DNA of 64,000 nt from NCBI RefSeq assembly GCF_039523075.1, contig NZ_BAAAEP010000001.1, forward strand, positions 248,001-312,000, given 5' to 3'. The translations under genes and the position numbers were made by a program. This stretch comes from Caenispirillum bisanense. GTDB taxonomy: Bacteria > Pseudomonadota > Alphaproteobacteria > Rhodospirillales > Rhodospirillaceae. The notes below the pieces were generated by a model. That model saw only the letters and a list, made by a program, of their open reading frames with translations, had not been told where the DNA came from and ran no database searches. How positions within the stretch are numbered: position 1 is the first letter of the stretch; the number at the start of each line of letters is the position of its first letter. Shown here one piece after another: positions 28,669 to 38,498 of the stretch.

Positions 28669-29946
28669 TTACAGCTGCCAGACCAGACGGTCGGCCGGCA
28701 TGGTCATCTGACGCCACATGCCCTTGATGTCGGCGATCACGCCGCCCGGCGCCACCAGACGGTCGAACACCTCCGCCGTGAAGCCCTTGTAGCTGTCGTG
28801 CGGCACGGCGCCGATGAGGGCGTCGTAGCCGGTGAGCCCGTCAAGGGTGCGCTTCAGCTCGATCTGGTAGTAGCGGGCGGCTTCGTCGGTGTCGGCCAGC
28901 GGATCGTGGACGTCCACCAGATGCCCCTTGGCGCGCAGCTTCTGGATGATGTCGACCACGCGGGTGTTGCGCAGGTCCGGCACGTTCTCCTTGAAGGTCA
29001 GGCCGAGCACCAGGACGCGGGCATTCTCCCGGTCGCTGCCGAGGCGTTCCATCACCTGGTCGGCGATGTAATGGCCCATGGCATCGTTGACCTTGCGGCC
29101 GGACAGGATGATTTCCGGGTGGTGGCCCAGCATGCTGGCGCATTCGGCCAGATAGAACGGGTCGACGCCGATGCAGTGGCCGCCCACCAGGCCGGGCTGG
29201 AACTTGAGGAAGTTCCACTTGGTGGCGCTGGCTTCCAGCACGTCATGGATCGACAGGCCCATGCGCTGGAAGATCATGGTGATTTCGTTGATGAAGGCGA
29301 TGTTGATGTCGCGCTGGGCGTTCTCGATCACCTTGGCGGCCTCGGCGGCCTTGATGGAGGCGGCGCGGAACACGCCGCCGGTGGTGACCTTGCCGTAAAC
29401 GTCGGCCAGCTGCTCGGTCACCGCCGGGGTCTGGCCGGCGATCACCTTGGTGATGCGCTCCACGGTGTGTTCGCGGTCGCCGGGGTTGATGCGCTCCGGG
29501 CTGTAGCCGAGGAAGAAGTCGGTGCCGCAGGTGAGGCCGGAGAAGCGCTCCAGCAGCGGGCCGCAGATCTCCTCTGTGACGCCGGGGTAGACGGTGCTTT
29601 CGAACACCACCGTGGCGCCCTTGCCCATGACGTCGGCGACCGTGCGGCAGGCCTTGCGCACCGGGTCGAGGTCCGGCTTGTTCCACTGGTCCACCGGCGT
29701 CGGCACGGTGACGATGAAGACGTCGCTGCCGCGCATGTCCTCGGCATCGGTGGTGGCGTGCAGGGTGGTGGTGCGCATGGCGTCGGCCTCCACCTCGCGG
29801 GTGCGGTCGTGGCCGGCGCGCAGCTCCGCCACGCGGCTCGCGTCGATGTCGAAGCCCACCGTCGGGAAGTGGCGGGCGATGGCGACCGCCAGCGGCAGGC
29901 CGACGTAGCCAAGGCCGATGACGGAGATCTTCTTGCTCGCGGACAT
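28669..29946 (-). CDS. nucleotide-sugar (UDP-HexNAc) 6-dehydrogenase
   Basis: NAD-dependent oxidation of a UDP-N-acetylhexosamine to the uronic acid, for capsule, LPS or exopolysaccharide precursors. The 425-residue protein has the Rossmann start ISVIGLGYVGLPLAVAIA and the catalytic block GGHCIGVDPFYLA (Cys nucleophile) near residue 258, with FKENVPDLRNTRV near residue 321. The sequence resembles the WbpA/TviB branch more than UDP-glucose dehydrogenase. The ATG at 29946 follows AGGGGA by eight bases. No glycosyltransferases lie nearby, so the polymer it serves is unknown. Confidence 0.88.
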   Translation of the reverse strand: MSASKKISVIGLGYVGLPLAVAIARHFPTVGFDIDASRVAELRAGHDRTREVEADAMRTTTLHATTDAEDMRGSDVFIVTVPTPVDQWNKPDLDPVRKACRTVADVMGKGATVVFESTVYPGVTEEICGPLLERFSGLTCGTDFFLGYSPERINPGDREHTVERITKVIAGQTPAVTEQLADVYGKVTTGGVFRAASIKAAEAAKVIENAQRDINIAFINEITMIFQRMGLSIHDVLEASATKWNFLKFQPGLVGGHCIGVDPFYLAECASMLGHHPEIILSGRKVNDAMGHYIADQVMERLGSDRENARVLVLGLTFKENVPDLRNTRVVDIIQKLRAKGHLVDVHDPLADTDEAARYYQIELKRTLDGLTGYDALIGAVPHDSYKGFTAEVFDRLVAPGGVIADIKGMWRQMTMPADRLVWQL

Positions 29947-30183
29947 GCGCGGTTCCCCTGGGAAGTCGTGGCACAGGTGAACCGGGTGTAGCACGCACCC
30001 CGCAGCCGCAATATTTGGCCTGTATTGGTACGCCGCGCGGCCTAATCCGGCCTGATCTTATCCGTCGGAGCCTTCAATTGGCCGGAAGAGGCATGGTCCG
30101 TCCCGTCCGGCCGCGTCGCTATGGCGCTGGACAGGCGCCGCCGGCGCGGGGTCTGATGGCGGACGGCCGAGGGAGGACTGTTC

Positions 30184-30741
30184 ATGAGCGGTTACTGCGA
30201 CGCGGCGCCGGGCCATCCGGTCCACGGGCCCTACCACGACAACGAATACGGCGTACCCGTTACCGACGACCGCGTGCTGTTCGAGCGCCTGTGCCTGGAG
30301 GTGTTCCAGGCCGGCCTGTCGTGGCTGCTGGTGCTGAACAAGCGGCCGACCCTCAACGCCGCCTTCGCCGACTTCGACCCCGCCGTCGTCGCCCGCTTCG
30401 ACGATGCCGACCGCGCCCGGCTGCTGGCCGACCCCGGCATCATCCGCAACCGCCTGAAGGTCGACGCCACCATCGAGAATGGCCGCCGGGTGCTCGCCCT
30501 GCAGGCGGAGCACGGCAGCTTCGCCGCCTGGATCGAGATGAATCACCCGCGCGACAAGGACCAGTGGGTGAAGCTGTTCCGCAAGACCTTCAAGTTCATG
30601 GGCGGCGAGGTGGTGAACGAGTTCCTCATGAGCATCGGCTATCTGCCCGGCGCCCATCGCCCCGACTGCCCGGCTGCCCTGCGCATCGCTCCCCTCGACC
30701 CGCCGTGGATGCGGGCGCGGGCGGCGGAGCGGGTGGGGTGA
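30184..30741 (+). CDS. tag: DNA-3-methyladenine glycosylase I
   Basis: Base-excision repair enzyme removing 3-methyladenine. The 185-residue product has an N-terminal zinc ligand Cys (MSGYC), YHDNEYGVPVTDDRVLFERL near residue 17 with a second ligand His, the ALSW-like helix AGLSWLLVLNKRP, and C-terminal ligands in GAHRPDC. Length is typical. GGGAGGA precedes the ATG. It stands alone. Confidence 0.9.
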   Translation: MSGYCDAAPGHPVHGPYHDNEYGVPVTDDRVLFERLCLEVFQAGLSWLLVLNKRPTLNAAFADFDPAVVARFDDADRARLLADPGIIRNRLKVDATIENGRRVLALQAEHGSFAAWIEMNHPRDKDQWVKLFRKTFKFMGGEVVNEFLMSIGYLPGAHRPDCPAALRIAPLDPPWMRARAAERVG

Positions 30742-30747
30742 TGGTGG

Positions 30748-30813
30748 CATTGAAAAAGGCGGAACCTGCGGTTCCGGGCGCATTGAAAAAGGCCGGAACC
30801 TGCGGTTCCGGCC
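30748..30813 (-). terminator. tandemly duplicated terminator of the NCS2 permease gene
   Basis: Two adjacent copies of a 33-base unit (CATTGAAAAAGGC..., starting 30748 and 30781) each contain GGAACC-TGC-GGTTCC. Read on the minus strand, each is a GC hairpin followed by a T run (stem then CCTTTTTCAATG); the copy nearer the permease has a 10-bp stem. They lie 157 bases past the permease stop. Confidence 0.8.
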
Positions 30814-30969
30814 TGCGCCGTTTTCGGCGTCGTTTCAGCGGTGCCCCGCCGGCCGCTTGCGCGGCGTCCTCCCTAAACCTGAGCCGTTGCAGCCCTTCAT
30901 CAATGGCATGACGGTACGCAACTTTAAGACACTTGTCACCACATTTTTGACAATATGTGTCCTACCGCC

Positions 30970-32259
30970 TTAGAGGTAGGCGAATTTCATTACGAACAGC
31001 GCAGCCACCACCACTCCCACGGGATGCAGGTCGCGCCACTTGCCCGACGCGAGCTTGATGACGACGTAGCTGACGAAGCCGAATCCGATGCCTTCCGAGA
31101 TGCTGAAGGTCAGCGGCATGGCCAGCGCCGTCACCACCGCCGGGGCGAATTCGGTGACGTCGTGCCAGTCCACCTCCCGCAGCGAGCCGGCCATCAGGCA
31201 GGCGACGTAGACCAGCGCCGCGGCAGTGGCATAGGGCGGCACGGTGGCGGCCAGCGGCGCCAGGAACAGCGCCAGCAGGAACAGCACCGCCACCACCACC
31301 GCCGTCAGCCCGGTGCGGCCGCCGGCGCGGATGCCCGACAGGCTCTCGATATAGCTGGTGGTGGTGGAGGTGCCGAGGCCGGCGCCGACCACGGTTGCCG
31401 TGCTGTCGGCCAGCAGCGCCCGGCTGAGGCGGGGCAGGCGGCCGCGCTCGTCCAGCAGTCCGGCGGCGTGGGAGGTGGCGATCAGCGTGCCGGCGGTGTC
31501 GAACATGTCGATGAACAGCAGCGACAGGATGACCGTCACCAGCGCCACCTCGAAGGCGCCCCACAGGTCCAGCTGCAGGAAGGTGGGGGCGAGACTCGGC
31601 GGCAACGAGGCGATGCCGGCCATGTCCTGCAGGCCGAAGGCGACCGCCAGCGCGGTGGAGGCCAGGATGCCAAGGATGATCGACCCCGGCACCCGCCGCA
31701 CGTCCAGCGCGACGATGATGACGAAGGCGATGAAGGCGAGAATCACCGGCGCCGAGGTCAGGTCGCCGGGGCCGACGAAGGTGGCCTCGTTGGCGACGAT
31801 GATGCCGGCGTTGCGCAGGCCGATGAAGGCGAGGAAGAAGCCGATGCCGGCGGCGATGGCCATCTTCTGGCTTTGCGGGATGGCATTGATGATGACCTCG
31901 CGCACCTTGAAGATGCTCAGGCCGACGAACAGGATGCCCGACCAGAACACCGCCCCCAGCGCCACCTGCCACGAATAGCCCATGCCGAGCACGATGGAAT
32001 AGGCGAAGAAGGCGTTGACGCCCATGCCCGGCGCCAGCGCGATGGGGTAGTTGGCGACCAGCCCCATCATGGCGGAGCCGAAGGCCGCCGCCAGGCAGGT
32101 GGCGACGAAGGCGGCGCCGGGGTCGATGCCAGCGTCGGCCAGGATGCCGGGGTTGACGAAGATGATGTAGGCCATGGTCAGGAAGGTGGTGAGGCCGGCC
32201 ACCACCTCGCGGCGCACGGTGGTGTGGTGGGCCGTCAGCCCAAACAGGCGGTCGAGCAT
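30970..32259 (-). CDS. NCS2 family purine permease (adenine/guanine/hypoxanthine type)
   Basis: Proton-coupled nucleobase importer, 429 residues and about 12-14 helices. AzgA/PbuG-type signatures are clear: TTFLTMAYIIFVNPGIL near residue 24, NYPIALAPGMGVNAFFAYS near residue 70, and LFIDMFDTAGTLIATSHAAG near residue 248. The start at 32259 (MLDRLFGL) matches family N-termini; the longer frame begins with an Arg-rich run. It complements the BMP-type importer 2 kb away. Purine, not uracil or xanthine, is the likely substrate class. Confidence 0.9.
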   Translation of the reverse strand: MLDRLFGLTAHHTTVRREVVAGLTTFLTMAYIIFVNPGILADAGIDPGAAFVATCLAAAFGSAMMGLVANYPIALAPGMGVNAFFAYSIVLGMGYSWQVALGAVFWSGILFVGLSIFKVREVIINAIPQSQKMAIAAGIGFFLAFIGLRNAGIIVANEATFVGPGDLTSAPVILAFIAFVIIVALDVRRVPGSIILGILASTALAVAFGLQDMAGIASLPPSLAPTFLQLDLWGAFEVALVTVILSLLFIDMFDTAGTLIATSHAAGLLDERGRLPRLSRALLADSTATVVGAGLGTSTTTSYIESLSGIRAGGRTGLTAVVVAVLFLLALFLAPLAATVPPYATAAALVYVACLMAGSLREVDWHDVTEFAPAVVTALAMPLTFSISEGIGFGFVSYVVIKLASGKWRDLHPVGVVVAALFVMKFAYL

Positions 32260-32367
32260 GTGCGGGGGGCTCCAGGTCTGGCGGTTGCGGCGGCGGCGCC
32301 GCAACCCTTCCTTAAAGAAGCGCGGCCCACACTGGGGCAGCGGCTACACGCTCAAGGGGTAACGACG

Positions 32368-32886
32368 ATGAGGCGTATGGGGATGCTGACGGCGCTCGCG
32401 GTGCTTGCAGCCGGGCTTGCCGCCGGCGTGGCGGGGGGCGGCGCGGCACCGGCCGCGGCGGCGGAAGTGGAGGCGACCGACGACGGGCCGCTGCGCATCA
32501 CCATCACGCCGCTCGACTGCCCCGCCATCGACCAGGGCATCACCTACCGCCAGCCGCCGGGGGTGGCGTATGAGCCGGGGGTGGACGTCCACGGACGCGC
32601 CGTGGCGCCGGCCGACGTCGGCGGCGGCTACCGCATGGACCTGCCGGAGGAAATCTCGTTCTACATCGGCCTCGACCTGGGCGAGCGGCTGCAGGGCCGG
32701 GTGCCGGAGGCGGCGCGCGGCGCCCTGCAGGCGGAGACGGTGCTGGGCGCCGTCACCATCCGCGACGGCATCGTCTACTGGAACGGCGAGCCCATGGAAC
32801 CCTCCGTACAGCGCGAACTGCGGGAGGCCTGCCGCACGCTGGAGGCGCAACGGCGGGCCGCCCGTCAGCGTTCGATGCAGCGGTAG
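32368..32886 (+). CDS. hypothetical secreted protein
   Basis: 172-residue protein with a clear signal peptide (MRRMGMLTALAVLAAGLAAG..., cleavage after the AAAA stretch near residue 34). The mature part is short, with two Cys (LDCPA, EACRT) and no recognised domain. AAGGGG lies about nine bases before the ATG. It is divergent from the NCS2 gene. The region between them contains a hairpin with arms GTTGCGGC at 32284-32291 and GCCGCAAC at 32298-32305. Function unknown. Confidence 0.65.
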   Translation: MRRMGMLTALAVLAAGLAAGVAGGGAAPAAAAEVEATDDGPLRITITPLDCPAIDQGITYRQPPGVAYEPGVDVHGRAVAPADVGGGYRMDLPEEISFYIGLDLGERLQGRVPEAARGALQAETVLGAVTIRDGIVYWNGEPMEPSVQRELREACRTLEAQRRAARQRSMQR

Positions 32887-32939
32887 CCTGCCCCGATTTT
32901 CGCCCCATTCCGGCGGTCAAGTGAGGTCGCCGCGGCCTG

Positions 32940-32968
32940 TTGCCCCTGCCCTGGGCGCGCGGTAGAGT
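32940..32968 (+). promoter_or_regulatory. candidate sigma-70 promoter for proS
   Basis: TTGCCC at 32940-32945 and TAGAGT at 32963-32968 are separated by 17 bases, about 60 bases upstream of the proS ATG. The match is moderate. Confidence 0.35.
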
Positions 32969-33027
32969 GCGGCCAACCTGCGCTGCCGGCTTTTCGGCGG
33001 CGTCCACACCGCTAGTTCGAGGATTGC

Positions 33028-34338
33028 ATGCGTCTGTCCCGCTATTTCCTGCCGACGCTCAAGGAAAACCCCTCCGAGGCGCAGATCGTCTCGCACCGCC
33101 TGATGCTGCGCGCCGGCCTGGTGCGCCAGCACGCCGCCGGCATCTACAACTGGCTGCCGCTCGGCTACCGGGTGCTGCGCAAGGTGGAGCAGATCGTGCG
33201 CGAGGAGCAGGACGCGGCGGGCGCCCAGGAAATCCTCATGCCGACCATCCAGTCGGCCGACCTGTGGCGGGAAAGCGGCCGCTATGACGACTACGGCAAG
33301 GAAATGCTGCGCATCGTCGACCGCCACGAGCGCGACATGCTCTACGGCCCGACGCACGAGGAAGTGGTGACCGACATCTTCCGCAACAACGTGCGCAGCT
33401 ACAAGGATCTGCCGAAGAACCTCTACCAGATCCACTGGAAGTTCCGCGACGAGGTGCGGCCCCGGTTCGGCGTCATGCGCGGCCGTGAATTCATGATGAA
33501 GGACAACTATTCCTTCGACCTGACGCAGGAAGACGCCCGCAAGTCCTACAACCGCATGTTCGTCGCCTACTTGCGCACCTTCGCCCGCATGGGCCTGAAG
33601 GCCATCCCCATGCAGGCCGACACCGGCCCCATCGGCGGCGACCTCAGCCACGAGTTCATTGTGCTGGCCGAAACCGGGGAGTCGGGCGTCTACGTCGATC
33701 GCGCGCTGCTGGAAAAGCCGATCCCCGCCAACGTGGACTATGACGGCGACCTGCAGCCCATCGTCGACGACTGGACCAGCCTGTTCGCCGCCACCGACGA
33801 GAAGTACAACCCGGAAACCGACGAGACGCCGGCCGGCGACATCGTCAACGCCCGCGGCATCGAGGTCGGCCACATCTTCTATTTCGGCACCAAGTACTCC
33901 CAGCCCATGGGCGCCGTGGTCACCGGCCCGGGCGGCGAGGACGTGGTGGTCCACATGGGCAGCTACGGCATCGGCGTGTCGCGCCTGGTCGGCGCCATCA
34001 TCGAGGCCAGCCATGACGACGCCGGCATCATCTGGCCGGAGGGCGTGGCGCCGTTCCAGGTCGGCCTCATCAACCTGAAGGCCGGCGACAGCGCCTGCAC
34101 CGAAACCTGCGACCGCCTCTATGCGGCCCTGAACGCCGCCGGCGTCGAAGTGCTGTACGACGACCGCGACGAACGCGCCGGCGCCAAGTTCGCCGACATG
34201 GACCTGATCGGCGTGCCGTGGCAGGTGATCATCGGCCCGAAGGGCGTGGCGGCCGGCATCGCCGAACTGAAGAACCGCAAGACCGGCGAGCGCAGCGAAC
34301 TCCCGCTCGACGCCGTCGTCGCCCGCTTCGCCGGGTGA
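33028..34338 (+). CDS. proS: prolyl-tRNA synthetase (short, alphaproteobacterial type)
   Basis: Charges tRNA-Pro. The 436-residue protein has class II motif 2 around FRDEVRPRFGVMRGREFMMK near residue 147, motif 3 GSYGIGVSRLVGAIIE near residue 311, and a C-terminal anticodon-binding domain. The editing (INS) domain found between motifs 2 and 3 in the long bacterial form is absent, as in alphaproteobacteria. GAGG lies before the ATG. lolC/E and lolD follow after an inverted-repeat element, the common neighbourhood in this order. Confidence 0.95.
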   Translation: MRLSRYFLPTLKENPSEAQIVSHRLMLRAGLVRQHAAGIYNWLPLGYRVLRKVEQIVREEQDAAGAQEILMPTIQSADLWRESGRYDDYGKEMLRIVDRHERDMLYGPTHEEVVTDIFRNNVRSYKDLPKNLYQIHWKFRDEVRPRFGVMRGREFMMKDNYSFDLTQEDARKSYNRMFVAYLRTFARMGLKAIPMQADTGPIGGDLSHEFIVLAETGESGVYVDRALLEKPIPANVDYDGDLQPIVDDWTSLFAATDEKYNPETDETPAGDIVNARGIEVGHIFYFGTKYSQPMGAVVTGPGGEDVVVHMGSYGIGVSRLVGAIIEASHDDAGIIWPEGVAPFQVGLINLKAGDSACTETCDRLYAALNAAGVEVLYDDRDERAGAKFADMDLIGVPWQVIIGPKGVAAGIAELKNRKTGERSELPLDAVVARFAG

Positions 34339-34357
34339 GGGTGAGCCGGCACGGGTG

Positions 34358-34503
34358 AACCACCAAGACACAAAGACACCAAGGCAGCCGTCCCCACGGC
34401 TGCCGCCCGGTGCCTCGCTGAAGAAGAGTATTCCCGTTCTTCAAGGTGGCGGCAGCGGAGCACGATCACACAGGCGTCTTGGTGTCTTGGAGTCTTGGTG
34501 GTT
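34358..34503. repeat. inverted-repeat element with CACCAAGR-octamer arms (copy 1)
   Basis: Left arm 34358-34384 and right arm 34475-34503 are inverted copies (about 2 mismatches over 23 bases). Each arm is three tandem 8-mers of the type CACCAAGA/CACAAAGA/CACCAAGG. The roughly 90-base interior carries smaller palindromes (GCAGCCGT...ACGGCTGC) and no ORF. The left arm is the exact 27-base reverse complement of the right arm of copy 2 at 48648-48674. It lies between proS and lolC/E. Confidence 0.85.
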
Positions 34504-34541
34504 TTCCTCTCTTCCCCCGCAGCGGCTGGATAAGGACAGGC

Positions 34542-35778
34542 ATGGTGTTTTCCGCCTTTGAACGGATGATGGCGTTTCGCTATCTGCGGGCACGTCGGCG
34601 CGAGGGGTTCGTCTCCGTCATTGCCGGCTTCTCGCTGCTGGGGATCGCCCTCGGGGTGGCGACGCTGATCATCGTCATGGCGGTGATGAACGGCTTCCGG
34701 CAGGAATTGCTGACCCGCATCCTCGGCCTCAACGGCCATGTCACCGTGTTCTCCAACGGCCCCAACTTCTTCGATTTCGAGACGGTGGCCGGGCAGGTGC
34801 GCGGCGTGCCGGGGGTGGTGGCGGTGACGCCGATGATCGAGGGCCAGGTGATGGCCAGCGCCAACAACGTCTCCGGCGGGGCCGTGGTGCGCGGCGCGAC
34901 GGCGGAGGCGCTGGGCCAGCGCCGCATCATCGCCGACAACATCGTCGAAGGCTCGCTCGCCGACCTGGGCGACGAGAAGATCCTCATCGGCCAGCGCATG
35001 GCGGAGAAATACGGCCTGCGCCTGGGCGACAGCCTGTCGCTGATCAGCCCCAAGGGCACCCCCACCGCCTTCGGCACCGTGCCGCGGGTGCGCGCCTACG
35101 AAATCGGCGCCATCTTCAGCGTCGGCATGTACGAGTACGACAGTTCCTTCGTGTTCATGCCGCTGGCGGCGGCGCAGGTCTACTTCCAGCAGCCCGATGC
35201 GGTGTCGCATCTGGAGGTGGTGCTCGACAACCCCGACCGCACCCGCTCCGCCATGGCGGCCATTGCCGGCCAGCTCGGGCCGGGGTACCGCCTGTTCGAC
35301 TGGCAGCGCACCAACTCCAGCTTCTTCAATGCGCTGCAGGTGGAGCGGAACGTCATGTTCCTGATCCTGACGCTGATCATCCTGGTGGCGGCCTTCAACA
35401 TCATCTCCGGCCTGATCATGCTGGTGAAGGACAAGGGCCGCGACATCGCCATCCTGCGCACCATGGGGGCGACGCGCGGATCGGTGATGCGCATCTTCTT
35501 CATGGCCGGCGCCTCGGTGGGCGTGGTCGGCACGCTGGCCGGCCTCGGCCTCGGCGTCGCCTTCGCCGCCAACATCGAGGCCATCCGCCAGTTCCTGCAG
35601 AGCATCACCGGCACCGAACTGTTCGCGGCGGAGATCTACTTCCTCGCCAACATGCCGGCGGAGATCGACTGGAACGAGGTCACCTCGGTGGTGCTGATGG
35701 CGCTCGGCCTGTCGTTCGGCGCCACCATCTACCCCAGCTGGCGGGCCGCCCGCCTCGACCCCGTGGAGGCCCTGCGCT

Positions 35779-35786
<8 letters not shown>
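34542..35786 (+). CDS. lolC: lipoprotein-releasing ABC transporter permease LolC/E
   Basis: Inner-membrane permease that extracts lipoproteins for delivery to LolA. The 414-residue protein has an N-terminal anchor (FVSVIAGFSLLGIALGVATL near residue 24), a periplasmic MacB-like domain, and three C-terminal helices with the FtsX signature (AAFNIISGLIMLVKDKGRDI near residue 284). AAGGA precedes the ATG at 34542; the longer upstream frame runs through the repeat element and is not coding. It overlaps lolD by 8 bases. Alphaproteobacteria usually have one LolC/E-type gene, as here. Confidence 0.9.
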
Positions 35787-36453
<667 letters not shown>

Positions 36454-36593
36454 TCTACTAGTAGATGCCGCCGTCGCTGCTGCGTTGACAGGGCGGCGGC
36501 GGCATGGTCTCGTCGTGGCATCGGGGCTCGCGGTTGCCCCGTCAGGCGGCATGCCCAAGACCGCGCCACGCCCGCAACGAGGGGAGGCGCAGC

Positions 36594-38015
36594 ATGCCTG
36601 AAGCGAAACCCGATCCCCATCCTCGCCCGTCCGACCACCCGCCGCCGCGGCCCCGGCTGCCGACCCTGGCGGAAGCGACCCGCACCTGGGCCCGCGTCGC
36701 CGCCCTCAGCTTCGGCGGGCCGGCGGGGCAGATTGCCGTCATGCACCGCATTCTGGTGGAGGAAAAGCGCTGGATCGGCGAGGGCCGGTTCCTGCACGCC
36801 CTCAACTACTGCATGTTGCTGCCGGGGCCGGAGGCGCAGCAGCTGGCGGTCTACATCGGCTGGCTGCTGAACCGCACGGCGGGCGGGCTTGTCGCCGGCA
36901 TCCTGTTCGTGCTGCCGGGGTTCCTGGCCATCCTCGCCCTCAGCCTCATCTATGCCGCCTGGGGCGAGGTGGGGTGGGTCAACGCCCTGTTCTTCGGCCT
37001 GAAGGCGGCGGTGCTGGCCATCGTCATCCAGGCCCTGCTGCGGGTCGGCCGCAAGGCGCTGAAGGGGCCGGCCATGGCGGCCATCGCCGCCGCCGCCTTC
37101 GTGGCGATCTACGCCTTCAACGTGCCGTTCCCGGTGATCGTGCTGACGGCGGCCGTCCTTGGCTTCCTGGGCGGGCGGCTCGGCCGGCGGGAGTTCGCCG
37201 CCGGCGGCGGTCATGGCGGCGGCGGGGCGGCCGGGCCGCCGGACAGCGAGACGGCGCTCGGCGACGGCATCCCCGACCATGCCCGGCGGTCGGTGTCGTG
37301 GGCGCTGCGCATTGCCGGCATCTTCCTTACCCTGTGGCTGGTGCCGGTGGCGGTGCTGATCGCCGTCCTCGGCCCCGACGACGTGTTCAGCCGCATCGCC
37401 CTGTTCTTCAGCCAGATGGCGGTGGTGACCTTCGGCGGCGCCTATGCGGTGCTGGCCTATGTGGCGCAGCAGGCGGTGGAAACCTACGGCTGGCTGCAGC
37501 CCGGCGAGATGCTGGACGGCCTCGGCATGGCCGAGACGACGCCCGGGCCGCTGATCATGGTGGTGCAGTTCGTCGGCTTCCTCGGCGCCTTCCGCGACCC
37601 CGGCGGGCTCGACCCCTATGTGGCCGGAACCCTGGCGGCGGTGCTGACCACCTGGGTCACCTTCACGCCGTGCTTCCTGTGGATCTTCCTCGGCGCCCCG
37701 TGGGTGGAGGCGCTGCGGGGCAACCGGGCGGTGGCCGGCAGCCTGGCGGCGGTCACGGCGGCGGTGGTGGGGGTGATCCTGAACCTGTTCCTGTGGTTCA
37801 CCGTCCACACCCTGTTCGCCGAGGTCGACCGCCTCACCCTCGGCCCGCTGACGCTCGACTGGCCGCAGTGGCGGACGGTGGACGTGGCGGCGGCCGCCCT
37901 GGCGGCGGGGGCGCTGGTGGCGACCTTCCGCTTCCGCGTCGGCATGATGCCGCTGCTGCTCGGCTGTTCGCTCGCCGGTCTGGCCCTGCATCTGGCGTTC
38001 GGGGTGGCCGGCTGA
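36594..38015 (+). CDS. chrA: chromate efflux transporter (long CHR type)
   Basis: Proton-coupled chromate/sulfate-type exporter of 473 residues with two homologous CHR halves. The first has SFGGPAGQIAVMHRILVEEK near residue 39 and LLPGPEAQQLAVYIGWLL; the second has TFGGAYAVLAYVAQQAVETY near residue 279 and MAETTPGPLIMVVQFVGF. About ten membrane helices are visible, with a Gly/Ala linker between halves. GGGGAGG precedes the ATG at 36594. Chromate resistance is known for the family; the physiological substrate here is not shown. Confidence 0.88.
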   Translation: MPEAKPDPHPRPSDHPPPRPRLPTLAEATRTWARVAALSFGGPAGQIAVMHRILVEEKRWIGEGRFLHALNYCMLLPGPEAQQLAVYIGWLLNRTAGGLVAGILFVLPGFLAILALSLIYAAWGEVGWVNALFFGLKAAVLAIVIQALLRVGRKALKGPAMAAIAAAAFVAIYAFNVPFPVIVLTAAVLGFLGGRLGRREFAAGGGHGGGGAAGPPDSETALGDGIPDHARRSVSWALRIAGIFLTLWLVPVAVLIAVLGPDDVFSRIALFFSQMAVVTFGGAYAVLAYVAQQAVETYGWLQPGEMLDGLGMAETTPGPLIMVVQFVGFLGAFRDPGGLDPYVAGTLAAVLTTWVTFTPCFLWIFLGAPWVEALRGNRAVAGSLAAVTAAVVGVILNLFLWFTVHTLFAEVDRLTLGPLTLDWPQWRTVDVAAAALAAGALVATFRFRVGMMPLLLGCSLAGLALHLAFGVAG

Positions 38016-38021
38016 GGCGTG

Positions 38022-38432
38022 TCAGCGGCGCTTGCTGCGGCCCAGGCGCTTGGCGTTGGCGGTGGTGCGGGTGTGGTAGGGCTTCAGCATGGCGCTGTAG
38101 CCGCTGAGGCCGAGGGTGGCGAGGCGGCTCCAGGCGCCGACGTCGGTCCACAGCCGCAGCATCTCCGTCTGCATGGCGATCATGTTGCTGCCGGCGGCGG
38201 CGGCGAACTCGCCAGCGGCCGCCATCTTCTCCGTCACCATGCGGGTGTTCTCGCGGTGGTCGTGCGGCCGCCAGCCCTGCCACGCCGCCCCCATGGCGGA
38301 GGTGCGCAGGCCGATGGTGACCGCCGCCGCCGTCAGCATCTCCGCCGACTTCACCGCCGCCTGCAGGGCATCGACCCCCAGCGCGGCAGAAGCGGCGGGG
38401 GAGGCGCGGCGGGGTGAACGTCGACGGGCCAT
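38022..38432 (-). CDS. phasin-like protein
   Basis: 136-residue helical protein with Arg-rich ends and an amphipathic core (SAEMLTAAAVTIGLRTSAMG, then NTRMVTEKMAAAGEFAAAAG near residue 62) of the kind seen in polyhydroxyalkanoate granule phasins. The family call is tentative; the E-K-x-x-A pattern and Met/Ala-rich helices are the basis. GGAGGAG lies nine bases before the ATG. It ends 7 bases from the convergent chrA stop and lies 66 bases downstream of the FtsK-like gene. Confidence 0.5.
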   Translation of the reverse strand: MARRRSPRRASPAASAALGVDALQAAVKSAEMLTAAAVTIGLRTSAMGAAWQGWRPHDHRENTRMVTEKMAAAGEFAAAAGSNMIAMQTEMLRLWTDVGAWSRLATLGLSGYSAMLKPYHTRTTANAKRLGRSKRR

Positions 38433-38498
38433 GGGTACTTCTCCTCCCGGTCAGTGTGCGCTGCAGCAACGCCTGACGCGGGAGGAGGGGTGCCGGCG

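Noticed and set aside
30928..30962. Inverted GACACTTGTC...GACAATATGTGTC with TTGACA as a plus-strand promoter
   Set aside because: Nothing coding on the plus strand follows; probably part of the permease 3' untranslated region.
34446..34541. Upstream extension of LolC/E
   Set aside because: Would translate the inverted-repeat element; a good ribosome site precedes the ATG at 34542.
36466..36513. Inverted repeat ATGCCGCCG...CGGCGGCAT after lolD as a terminator
   Set aside because: The loop is more than 20 bases, there is no T run, and GCC/GGC repeats are common by chance at this GC.
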